A stretch of DNA of 64,000 nt from assembly GCF_024763615.1 (NCBI RefSeq), contig NC_077222.1, forward strand, positions 49,166,001-49,230,000, in the 5' to 3' direction. The notes beneath the pieces are model-generated. The model ran no database searches. It worked only from the letters and a program-made list of their open reading frames with translations, and was not told the origin of the DNA. The position numbers were made by a program, and so were the translations under genes. Positions 43,113 through 54,399 of this stretch are shown here, in pieces. Source of the DNA: Phlebotomus papatasi (Eukaryota > Arthropoda > Insecta > Diptera > Psychodidae). Numbering within the stretch: the stretch's first letter is position 1; every line of letters begins with the position of its first letter.

Positions 43113-43855
43113 ATTCATAAAACTTTTGATAGGAAATTCTAACTGACGAAAAATAAAACTAAAAACTAAGCAAAAATGAACTGAGATAAACTCAGTTGAA
43201 GACTTCTATTTCAAAAGGGAGATTTGGGATTAAAAAAATACTCTTGTATACAGTAAATCTCAATTATGGAAAGTAATTAATTTATAATTTTTGTAAAAGT
43301 GTTCTAGAGTATCCTTTCAAGTTATTTCAAACTTCCTATTTTTGAGCAAAGAAACAAGCATGACTTCTTTCGATGATCTCAACCATATTATGCTGATAAT
43401 TTCATTTGGATGGTATTATAGAAAAATCCTAAACCACCTTCCGACACTTTTTTTTTTAAAGAATTTTTTGTCACTTTCACACTACATGGAAAATCTTTGA
43501 TATCCGCGTACAATTTTCCACCATTAGCTCCTTATTTATTTTATTATTACGAAATTCTAACACACTAAAAGGGGAGAGCCTGCATGTTTGAAAGGCGAGT
43601 AGTTCGAGACGCGATGGATTATTCTCTGATTATTTAAACAAATTTGACAAATACACTAATCGATTTATTTCAATAAAGAATAAAGTCTATATTAATAAAT
43701 ATATTAAGTGTTATACAAAATTTCAAGATAATTCTCCGGGTTTTGGAAATAAGGCTTAAAAACAAAACATAAAACGTAGTCCAGACATGTAGAATCTCCT
43801 CTGCATAATTTAGTATTTATTAGATAACATTTAAGTCAGAGATCTTCTTTTAATT

Positions 43856-45126
43856 TTATCCTTTACTCGACCCAACTCCTTGCAGTTGAAATTGTACCAG
43901 AAGAATTAGATAGCTCGTCATTGAAGAAATCATGGAGTAGAGAAGAGTATTGTCCACATTGAACATTCCACAAACGGAAATTGGACGCTTTTCCTGAAGG
44001 ATTTGCAGAGAAAATCGATTGATGCTCTCTTTGAGACGATCATCAGTTTTATGAACAGGAAATTCATGCAGAATTTTTGCCGTAGTTGACATCTTAATAA
44101 AAAGAAAGAAAATCAACTGCTAATTTAACATCTTTAGATACAAATGTTAAAATTGAAAACCTCATTCATAAGACTATTAGTACAAACTGTCATCATAATC
44201 AGTTCCATTATATTAAAAACATCATTGAATAAACTGTTTGCAAATATATCAGCAGTTGATGTAGTGGCTGTGAGACCCGCGATTGTCAGATATTTAAAAA
44301 ATGCAGGTATAATAAGCTCAAGGAATTTATTAGTAAAATAAAATAGCAAAATTCGTGTTTGTAGCCTATTAAATGTTGCAATAAATTTAGTCAAATCTGA
44401 ATGAAAAATTAGGAATAAATCAATTTTATCACTTATTCCACATGAAAGGATCATTTTCTGAGCTTCAGAAGAGGTTTTTGGAAAATTTACTAATTCAACA
44501 GCTAATTTTTTAAGAGAACAATTAATTTGTGTTACGAAAAATTGTAGACAGGTTATTTCCATTGTAAAACTGCAACCAGTTAACGTAGTTATTGCACTTG
44601 GAATAAGATAAATTATTAAAAATGGTTTTATATTTTGTTCCTTTTGTACAATGAAAGCCATTAAAATATAACCAGATAGAAGTTTAAACACAAATACAAT
44701 AAGGGCTAGAAAAAGCATTGATAAAAAATATTTTTTTCTATATATTTCTGGTATAGTTGAACTAAATTTCTTGTCATAGAGAACTTTTTTGTTATAGTAC
44801 ACTACTATATCTTTTCTGTCGTAGATATTTATACACTGAATAGAAATTAGGGTCAACCATTGTAATAATGATTGAAACGTTCCAATACTTGTTCCTAAAT
44901 TCGTACTGAATGATTTTTCGAGGAACAATAGAAATTGATACATAAGATATGGATAGAAGAAAAACGTAAAAACTAGAAATAACAGACAATATGCAACTGA
45001 TCCAACAGATTCACTGAATTTTCTCTTTGTTGGATTGTAAGAAAAAGCCGCCAAACCGAAGAATTTATTGCAATAATAGAAACAAGAAGCAAGACGATAG
45101 AAATTAGCCTTTGTCTTTACAGCCAT
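43856..45126 (-). CDS. Gustatory receptor A (7tm_7 family)
   Basis: Two exons on the - strand: 45126-44161 and 44092-43856, 400 residues. Insect gustatory receptors are ligand-gated cation channels in taste neurons; the ligand cannot be told. The long first exon has about six hydrophobic helices. The small last exon carries the family C-terminus: GMFNVDNTLLYSMISSMTSY, then LILLVQFQ, a version of the TYhhhhhQF motif. The junction is Glu, phase 0, then MSTTAKILHEFPVH. I start at the ATG for MAVKTKANFY because receptor B has the same start (MAKKTKANFY); an ATG 36 bases upstream (45162) is also possible. The donor GAG-GTTTTC is weak, and the unspliced frame would end eight residues on without the conserved motif. 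Upstream exons at 49196 and 50815 may also use this last exon. Confidence 0.87.
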
Positions 45127-45367
45127 GTTCAACACTAACTCGAAATTGATAAAATTACTCATTACTATCACAATTCAATGTTAACGGCGCATTATAATTT
45201 ATTTGTATGACAACTACAACAAACAATTTGATTAAAATCATTGATAAGCAATTATTTCAATAAGAGAGATGTTATAATATATAAATGACTTTTAAATGAG
45301 AGTACAAAAAGAAACCTTATGGAATCAAATCAGAATCGAAAACAATATAGGTTTAATCATAAATGTA

Positions 45368-46650
45368 GGGGAGACCGGGGAGGTTTGGGACAGGGGTAGT
45401 GTGGGACAAAGCGATTATTTCATTAATTTTTGAAATAAATGGGATTTAACCACTACTCAATCGTAGGCAATATTAAGATGTAACTTGACTAAAAGAATGA
45501 ATATCCTCAGTTTTATTGTTTTAATTCTATGAACATTTTTTTAAAAATTGATAAAAATCGTATATTTTGACGTCTCAGTTTTCCTCTTTGTATTTTAAAT
45601 CAGCGATATATAATCAAAATTTTTTTATCTTATTAGGTAGCAGTGTAATCTGGGAACATATTTTTATAAAAGTTTCTGAGATTATACGCTCTTGTTTTTA
45701 CATAAAGGTTTTAAATACCAAAACTACCCGCGGGGATGTTTGGGACACCTGAAAGGGGATGAATGGGACGTTGATTTTCGACAATATTGTAGGTAGTATG
45801 CAATTGTTTATTGTCAAAATGAAGAGTAATGCCCAGTTTCTACTGGAAATCTCCCTCCTCTTGTGCAAAGTTTATCAGTGGAGCAGATTTCTCTAACTAC
45901 AGGGACAATTAAACCATCAATGTCTTGGGAATCAATAATTCCTTCTCAGAGGATATTCGATCTTTGTCCAATATAGGTCAAAACTATTTTTTTCGAAAAT
46001 TTCTCGAACAAGTTCTCCAGAAAAGGCAAGGCGAGAGCTAATTCGGAGAAATAATGAGAAAACAGGTACAATGCAATTGTCGTAAAATCAAACAGGAATC
46101 CATCAATGAGTTCAAAACTAAGAGTTGCAAGAAAATCTACTCGCCTGAGGAATTTGATAATCATGATTGCAATATTTAGAATTAAAAAAAAGAAAAGAAA
46201 GGTAGATGGAAAATAAGAAGAAAATACTTTAAATAATTGATTGACAATAAATCACTCTACTGTACAAATAAAATTGATATTAATTTCTAAGTGTAAATAA
46301 AAGATGAAACATTTTTATTTCTATCAGAAATATTTTTAATCTGGTATTTAAAATTAATTAACGTGTTCCAGTAATACAAATTATGCGAGAAAAAACACGT
46401 CCCAAACATCCTCTTTTGCGTCCCATACTGCCCCACATCGGAGAGCTTTGGGACAAAGCGTCAAGTAAAATGTTTTATCTTCTCCAAGAAAACTCAGTTG
46501 TTTTCCAAGTTCTATCAAGTACTTTTTATAAAGTCAATACCCATAAGTATCTTATAGACCGCATAAAATTGTAATACACTAACGTGTTTTTTTGGAATAG
46601 TGTCTCAAAGTCAAAACATGAAAAAGTGTCCCAAACCTCCCCGGTCTCCC
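45368..46650. mobile_element. GGGGAGACCGGGGAGGTTTGGGACA element, 1283 bp
   Basis: The ends GGGGAGACCGGGGAGGTTTG(GGACA) and the inverse CCAAACCTCCCCGGTCTCCC(C) flank the block, with TA on both sides. TTTGGGACA or TGTCCCAAA words recur near 45395-45412, 45737-45770, 46400-46425 and 46448. It lies 240 bases upstream of receptor A. A 72-codon - strand frame at 45946-46164 is unrecognised and not called. Confidence 0.88.
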
Positions 46651-46709
46651 CTATATGGTAACATTTTAAGGTTTTCGAAAGGTTTTGAAATAATAGTTAA
46701 CAGGATTAA

Positions 46710-47310
46710 AATACAGTGTGGGTCAAAAGTTTGTTGCCTAATGTATGTTCGAGAAACCACATGGAAAAATGATAGAAAAAGTTTTTTTTTTTAACTTTTC
46801 TTTATGCAAATGAGTTGCTTGGAATCCGTAGATCTCATTTATGTATTAAAAAAATTAATATATTTTATTTCATATAAAAATAGTTGTTTTCTAGAAGTTA
46901 ATCAGTTTTTAAGAGTCAAAAGTTTGTTGCCTCATATGAAAAATAATTCAAAATAATCAAAAACGTGCAACTAACTTAATGTAATCCGATTATATTTTGA
47001 ACTTATGTTCTTTAAGAAGGAAATGGTGGATTTTTACACTTCTAAAGTTTTCAGTGGTTAATATATTTATATAAAAATGACGATGACGTATAATTTAGGT
47101 TATAATTGCAATTAACAAAAAATGAAAAGAAGGAAAATCGTCCATAGATTCTGCCGGAATCTGTGTTGTAAATTTCAAAATTTTATGGAAAATCACGACA
47201 GGATATACACAAAATTGTTAAAATTTATGTTGATGGGGCACGAGTATATTCGGAAAAAGCCACTGGCAGACCCAGAAAGTTTGGACTCACAGGGTTGATA
47301 CTTTTTTGAA
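46710..47310 (+). pseudogene. Decayed Tc1-like transposase fragment
   Basis: A repeated word GGTCAAAAGTTTGTTGCC (46719-46737 and about 46913-46930) looks like transposon end sequence. Further on, around 47255-47293, one frame reads EKATGRPRKFGLTG, like the GRPRK hook between the two DNA-binding domains of Tc1 transposases; other frames nearby give the preceding helices only with frameshifts. No catalytic region was found. The identification is tentative. Confidence 0.35.
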
Positions 47311-48239
47311 CTTTAGTAGAAACTTACTAACTAATCAATTTACTCTGTGCGAACCATGCCTACATTCCCCTATTTAAAAATATCTCTTTCGTAAGACAAG
47401 TGCTTTATTGAACTATATAAAAGTTTTATTAAGAAGCTAAACGTGAAAGAAGTGGGAAGTAATGGTCCCTATTCCTTTGTATTGCAATATTACAAACTGC
47501 TGATATTCCTACAGAAAACTTTAAAAAAAAATTCAGAATTAAATTTCAAAATCATCATTTGCCTCTCAAAATGTGAAAAGTTTTGAAAATAGTCATATTA
47601 GCTCATATTTTTGCAATCTCAGTTTATAAAATGTTTAAAGTTTTTTTTTCCATTATAAGGCTTTGCTTTAATATCTAAATAAATATTGCTTGAAGAAATT
47701 TACATTTTTATACATCTTTAAACGCTTATTTCTAATAGAGTAGCGATCTTATTAGATTCTGAATTTTCTTCAATTATTTTTTCTTACGATTTTAGGTCTG
47801 CCCTGAGTTAGACGCTTATTTACGATGGCTAGCATAATTTTTCTATGCAATGTTTCCTTCCAAAAATTTCAATTCCCTTTAGGAATTTACATGACCTTTC
47901 ACCTGTAAATTATGTACATACTACAAACCTCACCATGGGTAAAACAAACTTATTAAAAATTTTCAATTTTCTTGGAATTTTAAAAGCTTATTTTTTAAAC
48001 AGCAATTTTACACTTCGGTATATGATTATGTATCTAAAGAATAAGGACTATAAACATAATTAAGAAATTTCTTCAATTCGTTACGAAAATATATTTTTAA
48101 GAAAAAAGAAAAAAACAGTATTTGGTCATTTTGTTTACCACAATGATAGCAATTTGAAGAAAGAATTTGTTTTTAACTTAAATTTCTATATTTAAAAAAT
48201 CACAACAGAAGCCAATAATGAAAAAATATAAATTATTAC

Positions 48240-49196
48240 CTCATTTTCTGTATTTTGACACACAGTAATATATATAAGAAGTGAACAACAATTGCAAATC
48301 ATATATATTAATCCGAAAACTATAAATAGAGGTTCAGTATGATAGTGTTCATTACTTAAAAATCTGGAAACAAATTGAAAAAATATCGAAACAATAATTT
48401 CCAAGACTTTGTGAAGAAGAGAAATATTCATAATAAAGGCGTCATATTGAATTAGCTCTCGGATAAATGAATAAATTTTAGAATTTAGCTCTTCCAAATT
48501 ATTGAGATTATCACTAATTTTACAAAACACTGTCATCTGATATGCTTTGCTTCGGTATTCAATTTTATGTCTAGAAATATCTAAATTTTCCTTTAGAGTT
48601 CTATTAATGGAAGACAACATAAACTGGAATTGCAGTATTCTTTCGAGAAAGATATTTCCAGAAGAAAGAATTTGAAAATAGTAGAACCAATGAACTACAA
48701 TATACTGAAAGCCTTGTATAGGACGATGCAATACACGAAGTGTAACAATTATTAAAGAGATTGCTTGCAATGCAAATATAATTAAGGAACTTGTTACAAG
48801 TAAGAAGAGTCTGTTGTCTCTTCCCTTTTTTAATTTTGCATTCTTCAAATAATTATTGAAATTAACTTTGAAATGGATATATTGATTCTTGCGGGAAACA
48901 TCATTTTTACAATTGATTAACTTGTATAGCAACAACGAACTATTTAGAATATATATAAATGTGGACTGAAAACTGGCCAATAACTTGGATAACTGATTAC
49001 CACTTCCTTTCAACATGTTTTCTCTTAAAATTCTTACAATATTCGGATACGTAATAGGAATAAAACTAAGAAGAGCCATGCAGTAGATTAATTTTGCATA
49101 AGAAATCGCAAAAGAAGTCTTTTTTGGATCAAAAGAACTGAGGGATAAGGCAAAGAATGTATTTAGAACGTTTAAATAGTTCCCAAAGTTAATCAT
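48240..49196 (-). CDS. Gustatory receptor N-terminal exon C
   Basis: From ATG at 49196 to a Glu codon at 48240, 319 codons, followed by donor GTAATA in phase 0. It begins MINFGNYLNVLNTFFALSLS and ends ITVCQNTENE, like the four related exons at 50815, 54376, 56912 and 59931. The hydrophobic profile is that of a 7tm_7 receptor missing its last helix and TY...QF motif. No C-terminal exon lies between here and receptor A, so it either joins the exon at 44092 (phase fits) or is incomplete. Unspliced reading would add only 15 hydrophobic residues. Confidence 0.78.
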
Positions 49197-49607
49197 TTAC
49201 GTCTGGTTTTTGTATTTATCGTGAATGCTTTCAAAGGATAACTGAAGAATAGTATAAGTTTTGCTTAATACCAGATAAAATAATTCATAGATACAATCTA
49301 ATCTGAAAATCTGATAATCCTAATACCGTTTAATAATATTTGAAACATATATAGATATTGGAAAGTTATCAAAATTGAATCCTAATTGCCTTTTGGAATA
49401 TCGTTTTAGCAATATGATAATTCATGAGAATTTAACAAACGCTTTAATGTTGTTAATTATAGAGAAATTAGATCTTAGAAATTAAAACTTAGAATACCTG
49501 ATGAAATTTCGAATTAGCAAACCTTTCAGGTACCTAAAAGGATATTTTTTTTAAGGTGGCAGTAAGGAGTAAAAGAAGTGAATATATTGCGGGGCATCCT
49601 GGCCCTT

Positions 49608-49846
49608 CACTGAGAGAAATCCAAAAAAGTTAATGTTTATTTTACCCTGCAGTATTGATCTGAAATCGGTGTAAATATTATGCTTTTTAGGTGTATTAGG
49701 GGTTGAAGTTACACTTCTTCATGTTAATTTTACCTTTTAATAGGTGTAAAATTAACATTAATAAAATGTTGATATATTTTTACACATAAAAAGTGTTAAA
49801 GTTATGAGAAAAAAAAGTTAATCGCACCTCCGTTTTATTCTCAGTA
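49608..49846. mobile_element. CACTGA MITE copy
   Basis: Same family as 17661-17902. It begins CACTGAGAGAAATCC and ends TATTCTCAGTA. Its right end is only 6 bases from the splice donor of the receptor exon ending at 49853, so the first intron bases of that exon run straight into the element. Confidence 0.85.
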
Positions 49847-49852
49847 TCTTAC

Positions 49853-50815
49853 CTCTTGTTGTATTCTTTGGCAAACTCCAATATACAATACTACAACAGT
49901 AGCTTGACAAGACGCATAGCATATCCCGAAAATTATAAAATGCGGATCATTGCAGAATTCTACCACACATAAAAGTTGAGCAACAAATTGATAGAACAGA
50001 GAAATGATAATTTCGACAAACTTATGGAGGAAAACAATTATCATTGAGAAAGATTCATATTGCATTAATTCAGCAATCAGCGAATAAATAGAAGAGTTGA
50101 GTTCTTGTAATTTATTGAGATCGTCGCTCATTTTGCAGGATACGATCTCACAATGAGCCTTACTTTTGTACTTAATTTCATAGGTAAGAGTTTCTAAATA
50201 TGTCTCGAGCGTTCGATTAATTTGTGAAATCATGAATTTATACTTTAGAATAGTTCTAAAGAAATTTTCACCAGACAAAAATATTTGCGAAAATAAGAAA
50301 ATATAGCAAATAACATAATGAAAACCTTCACTACGAAAGCGCATTACACGTATAATAACACTCGTTATTGTAAATAATGGGAATAAGAATAAAACTATTA
50401 AGCTTATGGTAAGAAGAATATTTCTGTAATATCTAATTTTTAATTCCGTCATAATCCCATTGTTTGTGAATTCATTAAAAATTTCTTTTAATTTTTCGTA
50501 ATTGTTTCTACACAAAATGTCTTTTCTGTAATTTAGCAATTTATGGAACATTAAAAAAACATTTAACCAAATTTGGGATTGAGTTTGAACAATGCATACA
50601 AGTTTTACTAGGTCACTATTGCTGATTTTCGAAATATTGTTTAATAAAAAAGCTGTAATTCCTGGGCGTATGAGACAGTTTACACTGAAAATAGTGATAC
50701 TGTAGAAAATTTTAAAATTAGATTTAACAAAACATTTCTGATTTTCATTGTACGAATAGAGGGATAGTCCGAAGAAAGTATTTATAAAATTGAAATAATT
50801 CACAATCGGTTTCAT
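49853..50815 (-). CDS. Gustatory receptor N-terminal exon D
   Basis: 321 codons from MKPIVNYFNFINTFFGLSLY to VCQRIQQE, then a good donor GTAAGA (phase 0). It is closely related to the exon at 59931, but only over the second half: the region from about residue 205, with YLETLTYEIKY and SKAHCEIVSCKMSDDL, is nearly identical, while the first half is much more diverged. A MITE begins within the intron, 6 bases past the junction. No private C-terminal exon was found downstream, and the nearest in-phase one is at 44092. Confidence 0.8.
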
Positions 50816-51032
50816 TTTCTGTTAATCGTGAGAAAGCTTATGTATATACTAATTCAACTATTTCATTTTATAGAAATTTAATACCTTATCCAATTCCATT
50901 ATAATCTCCATCATGCAATTTTAATAAGAGTATTGATTACTTTATTACACCCTTTAATGTCAAATTTACATGACATTTTGGTCTAAAAATATTTCTTCTT
51001 TGTTGTTATGAACTTCTTACAGTTCTTAAATG

Positions 51033-52296
51033 TTAGACTCCAACGCCTTGCAATTGGAATTGTATCAGAAGAATTAGATAGCTCGTCATTGAAGAAATCA
51101 TGGAGTAGAGAAGAGTATTGTCCACATTGAACATTCCACAGACGGTAATTGGACGCTTTTCCTGAAGGATTTGCAGAGAAAATCGATTGATGCTCTCTTT
51201 GAGACGATCATCAGTTTTATGAACAGGAAATTCATGCAGAATTTTTGCCGTAGTTGACATCTTATAATAAAAAGAAAAAAAATCAACTGCTAATTTAACA
51301 TCTTTAGATAAAAATGGTTAAATTGTAAACCTCTTTCATAAGTCTATCAGAACAAACAGCAGTCATAATCAATTCAAGACCATTGAAAATATCATTAATA
51401 AAACTGTTTATGTATAGACTAAAAGTTACATTATGTAAAGTTAATCCAACAAGTCCCAAATACTCAAAAAATGCAGGTATTAAGAGTTCCATAAATTTAT
51501 TAAGGAAATACAACAGCAAAATGAATCCCTGGAATTTATTGAACTTTCTGATAAGGGTGGATAATTGTGAATAAAGGCTTATTAAAACTTCAATTTTTTC
51601 GCTCATTTGGCATGATATAATCATTTTTTGTGCCGATGAAGAGGTTTTTGGAAAATTTTTCAAATCACGAGCTAACTCATGAAGAGCAAAATTAATTTGT
51701 GATGCAAAAAATTGGATAGATACTACTTCCATGGAGAAATTGCAACCAATAAGGGTTGTAACTGCCATTGGAATGATAAAAATTAGAAGGCTAAATAATA
51801 TTTCTACACCAGCTCTAGATACAAAGAACATTAGAATGTAGTTTGATAGAACTTTAACCACAAAAATAACGATCAATAAAAATGTCATTGAGGTAAAATA
51901 CATTCTCCTATGAATTTTTGGCACAATTTTCGTGATTTTTATATCATAAGCAATTTTGAGATTTAAATATTCAATAATATCTTTTCTGTTTAAAATAGTA
52001 ATCCACTGAATACAAAGTAATATACACCATTGGAATATTGCTTGAAACATCCCTATATAAGTACCCATATTTGTTTTAAACATCCCATCTAGGAGATCTA
52101 CAAATCTTTGAATCAAAGGTGGATAGAAGAAGGATGTAAAAATTAGCACTATTAGACAATATACATTAGATGCAACAGTTTCTGTAATGGTTTTTGTAGT
52201 ACTATTGTAAGAAAAAGCCGCCAAACCGAAGAATTTATTGAAATAGTAAAAACAAGGAGCAAGTTGATAGAAATTTGCCTTTGTCTTTTTAGCCAT
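51033..52296 (-). CDS. Gustatory receptor B (7tm_7 family)
   Basis: Exons 52296-51331 and 51260-51033, 397 residues. The start MAKKTKANFYQLAPCFYYFN mirrors receptor A, and another in-frame ATG lies 60 bases upstream (52356). The last exon reads MSTTAKILHEFPVHKTDDRL through CGMFNVDNTLLYSM to LILLIQFQLQGVGV, the gustatory receptor C-terminus. The intron is only 70 bases; the donor is GAG-GTTTAC, unusual but in the same position as in A. The last exon and the intron are almost identical in DNA to those of receptor A, although the first exons share only about half their residues. Exons at 54376 (broken), 56912 and 59931 lie upstream without their own last exon and may use this one. Confidence 0.88.
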
Positions 52297-52611
52297 AGTC
52301 AGAGACACTGACTCCAAATACGAAAAAAAAAATTTGATCTGTTGGAAGTACCTCATCACTGAGTATTTTTGTCCTATTCAATTTCAATTCAATTTAATTC
52401 GATCCAATATCTTAATGCCACATTAATCATTTTATCAGAAGGTAAGCTATTAATTAGAAGAATAGGTTTTGTATTTCAAATTATTTTCCAATAAATCCTC
52501 TCACAAACATTAAGTCAACCGAAGTACTCCCCACAAAATTCAGATATGCTCACTTTATGAAGAGTACATCTGAATTTCTCAGTAATAACGATCTATACAT
52601 TTTCTACGGGT

Positions 52612-53105
52612 AGGGGGAAGAGATGCAGCTTTGAAATTGAACTTTTTCTCCTGTTTGTCAATAGAATTGAGCCTTATCATGATATTAATTTAGCTTCACA
52701 ATTGGTTTGCTGAGCTAAAAGGTTCCAAATTAAGGTCTTCAATTTTATATTGTTTTTTTTTTCTTTAAATTTTAAACACCAATATTAAATAAGAGTGTAT
52801 TGTGACATTCAATGAAAAGCTACTCCCACAATTTCTATCTTGAACGGGGTCTAAAGGGTTTCATAACTCGAAAAAGGGCCATATTATATCCGTAACAGTA
52901 AAAAATCCGTCGGTTAATTCGAGCTTCGGATAACTAATATTTCTTCAATATTATTTTTAATGAATTTGCCCCAAAGTTCATTTCAGAAAATTTGAGCCAT
53001 TGGATTAAAATATCACATTATAATAGATCAAATCCATTAAAAACGTGTTGAAGAAAGTAAATTATTCTAAGTATGAGTTATCCAATGGTACCGTGCTTTC
53101 CCCTA
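52612..53105. repeat. Possible GGGGGAAG-type MITE remnants
   Basis: It begins TAGGGGGAAGAGATGCAGCTTTGAAATT, like the CTTTGAA MITE at 58680, and ends GTACCGTGCTTTCCCCTA. The two ends are not clearly inverted copies of each other, so two different truncated elements may be side by side. It separates receptor B from the broken receptor exon. Confidence 0.4.
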
Positions 53106-53159
53106 TCTAACATTATGAATCTGGTGACTGTTGAGCAACTAGCACTCTCATTCTTGAAG

Positions 53160-54376
53160 AAAAATCATTGTGCATACTTTCACAAATGTTGGCGTATAGC
53201 ATAAGAGCCGAAACATTACAAAATAAGTAAATTAATCCAAAAACCATAAATTGTGAATCAGTGTGATATTGCGTTCAGTAAGAAAAAGTCTGGCAACAAA
53301 TTGATAAAATGGATAAAATAGTGGAATGATAATTTCTAAAAATTTGTGAAAAATAACAATAGCTACCGGGAATGACCAGATCTTATAACTTCAACAAATA
53401 AGGAGTAAATTTAGAGTTTAGCTCAGTCAGATTATTCACTGAGAAAAAAAGGGTGCGATTAACATTTTTTCCTAAGAAATTTAACACTTTTTAGGTGTAA
53501 AAATATATCAACATTTTTTAATGTTAATTTTACACCTTTTTAAGGGTAAAATTAACATGAATAAGGGTACCTTTAACCCCTAATACTCCTAAAAAGGGTA
53601 ATATTTACACCGATCTTGGATCAATAATGGAGGGTAAAATTAACATTTCCTGAATGTTATTTTAACATTTTCGGATTTATCTCACTCAGTGTTTATATCA
53701 TCACTAATTTTACTCGATAGCACAATACAATGAGCCCTACTTCTGTGGTTAATTTCATATTTTAGAGTTTTTAGATAATCTCTAAGCGTGTGATTTATAC
53801 AAAAAACCATAAATTGATTTTGGAGAACACTTTCAATAAAACAATTCCCAGCAGCAGAAATTTGAAAGCAGTAGAATATGTAAGAAAAAATATAAAGGAA
53901 ATCCTTTAATGGAAAAAGGAAATATACAAAGTAATTCTATTAATAAAGAAAGGATTTGCATTAAAAATAAAATTACAGAATTTGTTGTAAGAAAAATTTT
54001 AATTTTTCTTTTTGAAATCGTTTCACATTTTATTACTTTTGGCAAATTTCCCTTTAAATATTAAATACTGATTTTGGCATATAGTATCGTTATTGCAATG
54101 TATCAATTTGTAGAGCAAAAGTGAGATATTTAGAAAATATTGTGATGTTGGCTGAACCATAGTAACAGATTTTGAGAATTTATTTTTTATTTGCTTGCCT
54201 AACATATTGATCAAAAAATTTATCGTTGATGGATAGGAAATTGGGATATTAATAAGAAGAATAGTGCAATATAAAACTTTGATGTATGATATTACGAAAC
54301 ACTTCTTTTTAGAATCAAATAAATAAAGAGACAAGAAAATATTTCTAAAATCGAAAAAGTTCACTAAATTGATCAT
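53160..54376 (-). pseudogene. Broken gustatory receptor N-terminal exon E
   Basis: Starts MINLVNFFDFRNIFLSLYLF at 54376 and stays open to about 54023, where a frameshift moves it into a second frame (FLTTNSVILFLMQILSLLI), with further stops below. A 255-bp CACTGA MITE at 53437-53691 interrupts the conserved region that in intact paralogues reads KxSDDLNxLQELNS. The far end still resembles the paralogue ending (ICESMHND near 53185). It is related to exons C, D, F and G. Dead by at least one frameshift plus the insertion. Confidence 0.85.
53437..53691. mobile_element. CACTGA MITE inside pseudogene
   Basis: It begins CACTGAGAAAAAAAGGGTGC and ends TCGGATTTATCTCACTCAGTG, in the opposite orientation to the copy at 17661. 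It holds repeated TAAAATTAACAT and GGTGTAAAAATA words. The receptor-like sequence resumes on both sides. Confidence 0.9.
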
Positions 54377-54399
54377 TTCACTTCTTAATGTTATCAAAG

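Larger units (their letters stand above)
39357..43855. other. Intergenic, bmm to receptor cluster
   Basis: Contains the TIR element 40042-40550, a 217-bp MITE 41371-41587, the palindromic repeat 41934-42738 and a hairpin MITE 43040-43112. A 68-codon + strand frame from ATG at about 39798 (hydrophobic start, ending RDEIPLNRT) has no recognised relatives and is not called a gene. The stretches 40560-41360 and 43120-43850 show nothing recognisable. Confidence 0.6.

Noticed and set aside
45946..46164. 72-codon - strand hydrophobic frame as a lone receptor exon
   Set aside because: Lies inside the TA-flanked 45368-46650 transposon and lacks the receptor C-terminal motif.
47845..48063. 72-codon + strand frame near receptor exon C
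   Set aside because: No motif; sits in the AT-rich spacer and shows no receptor C-terminal signature on either strand.
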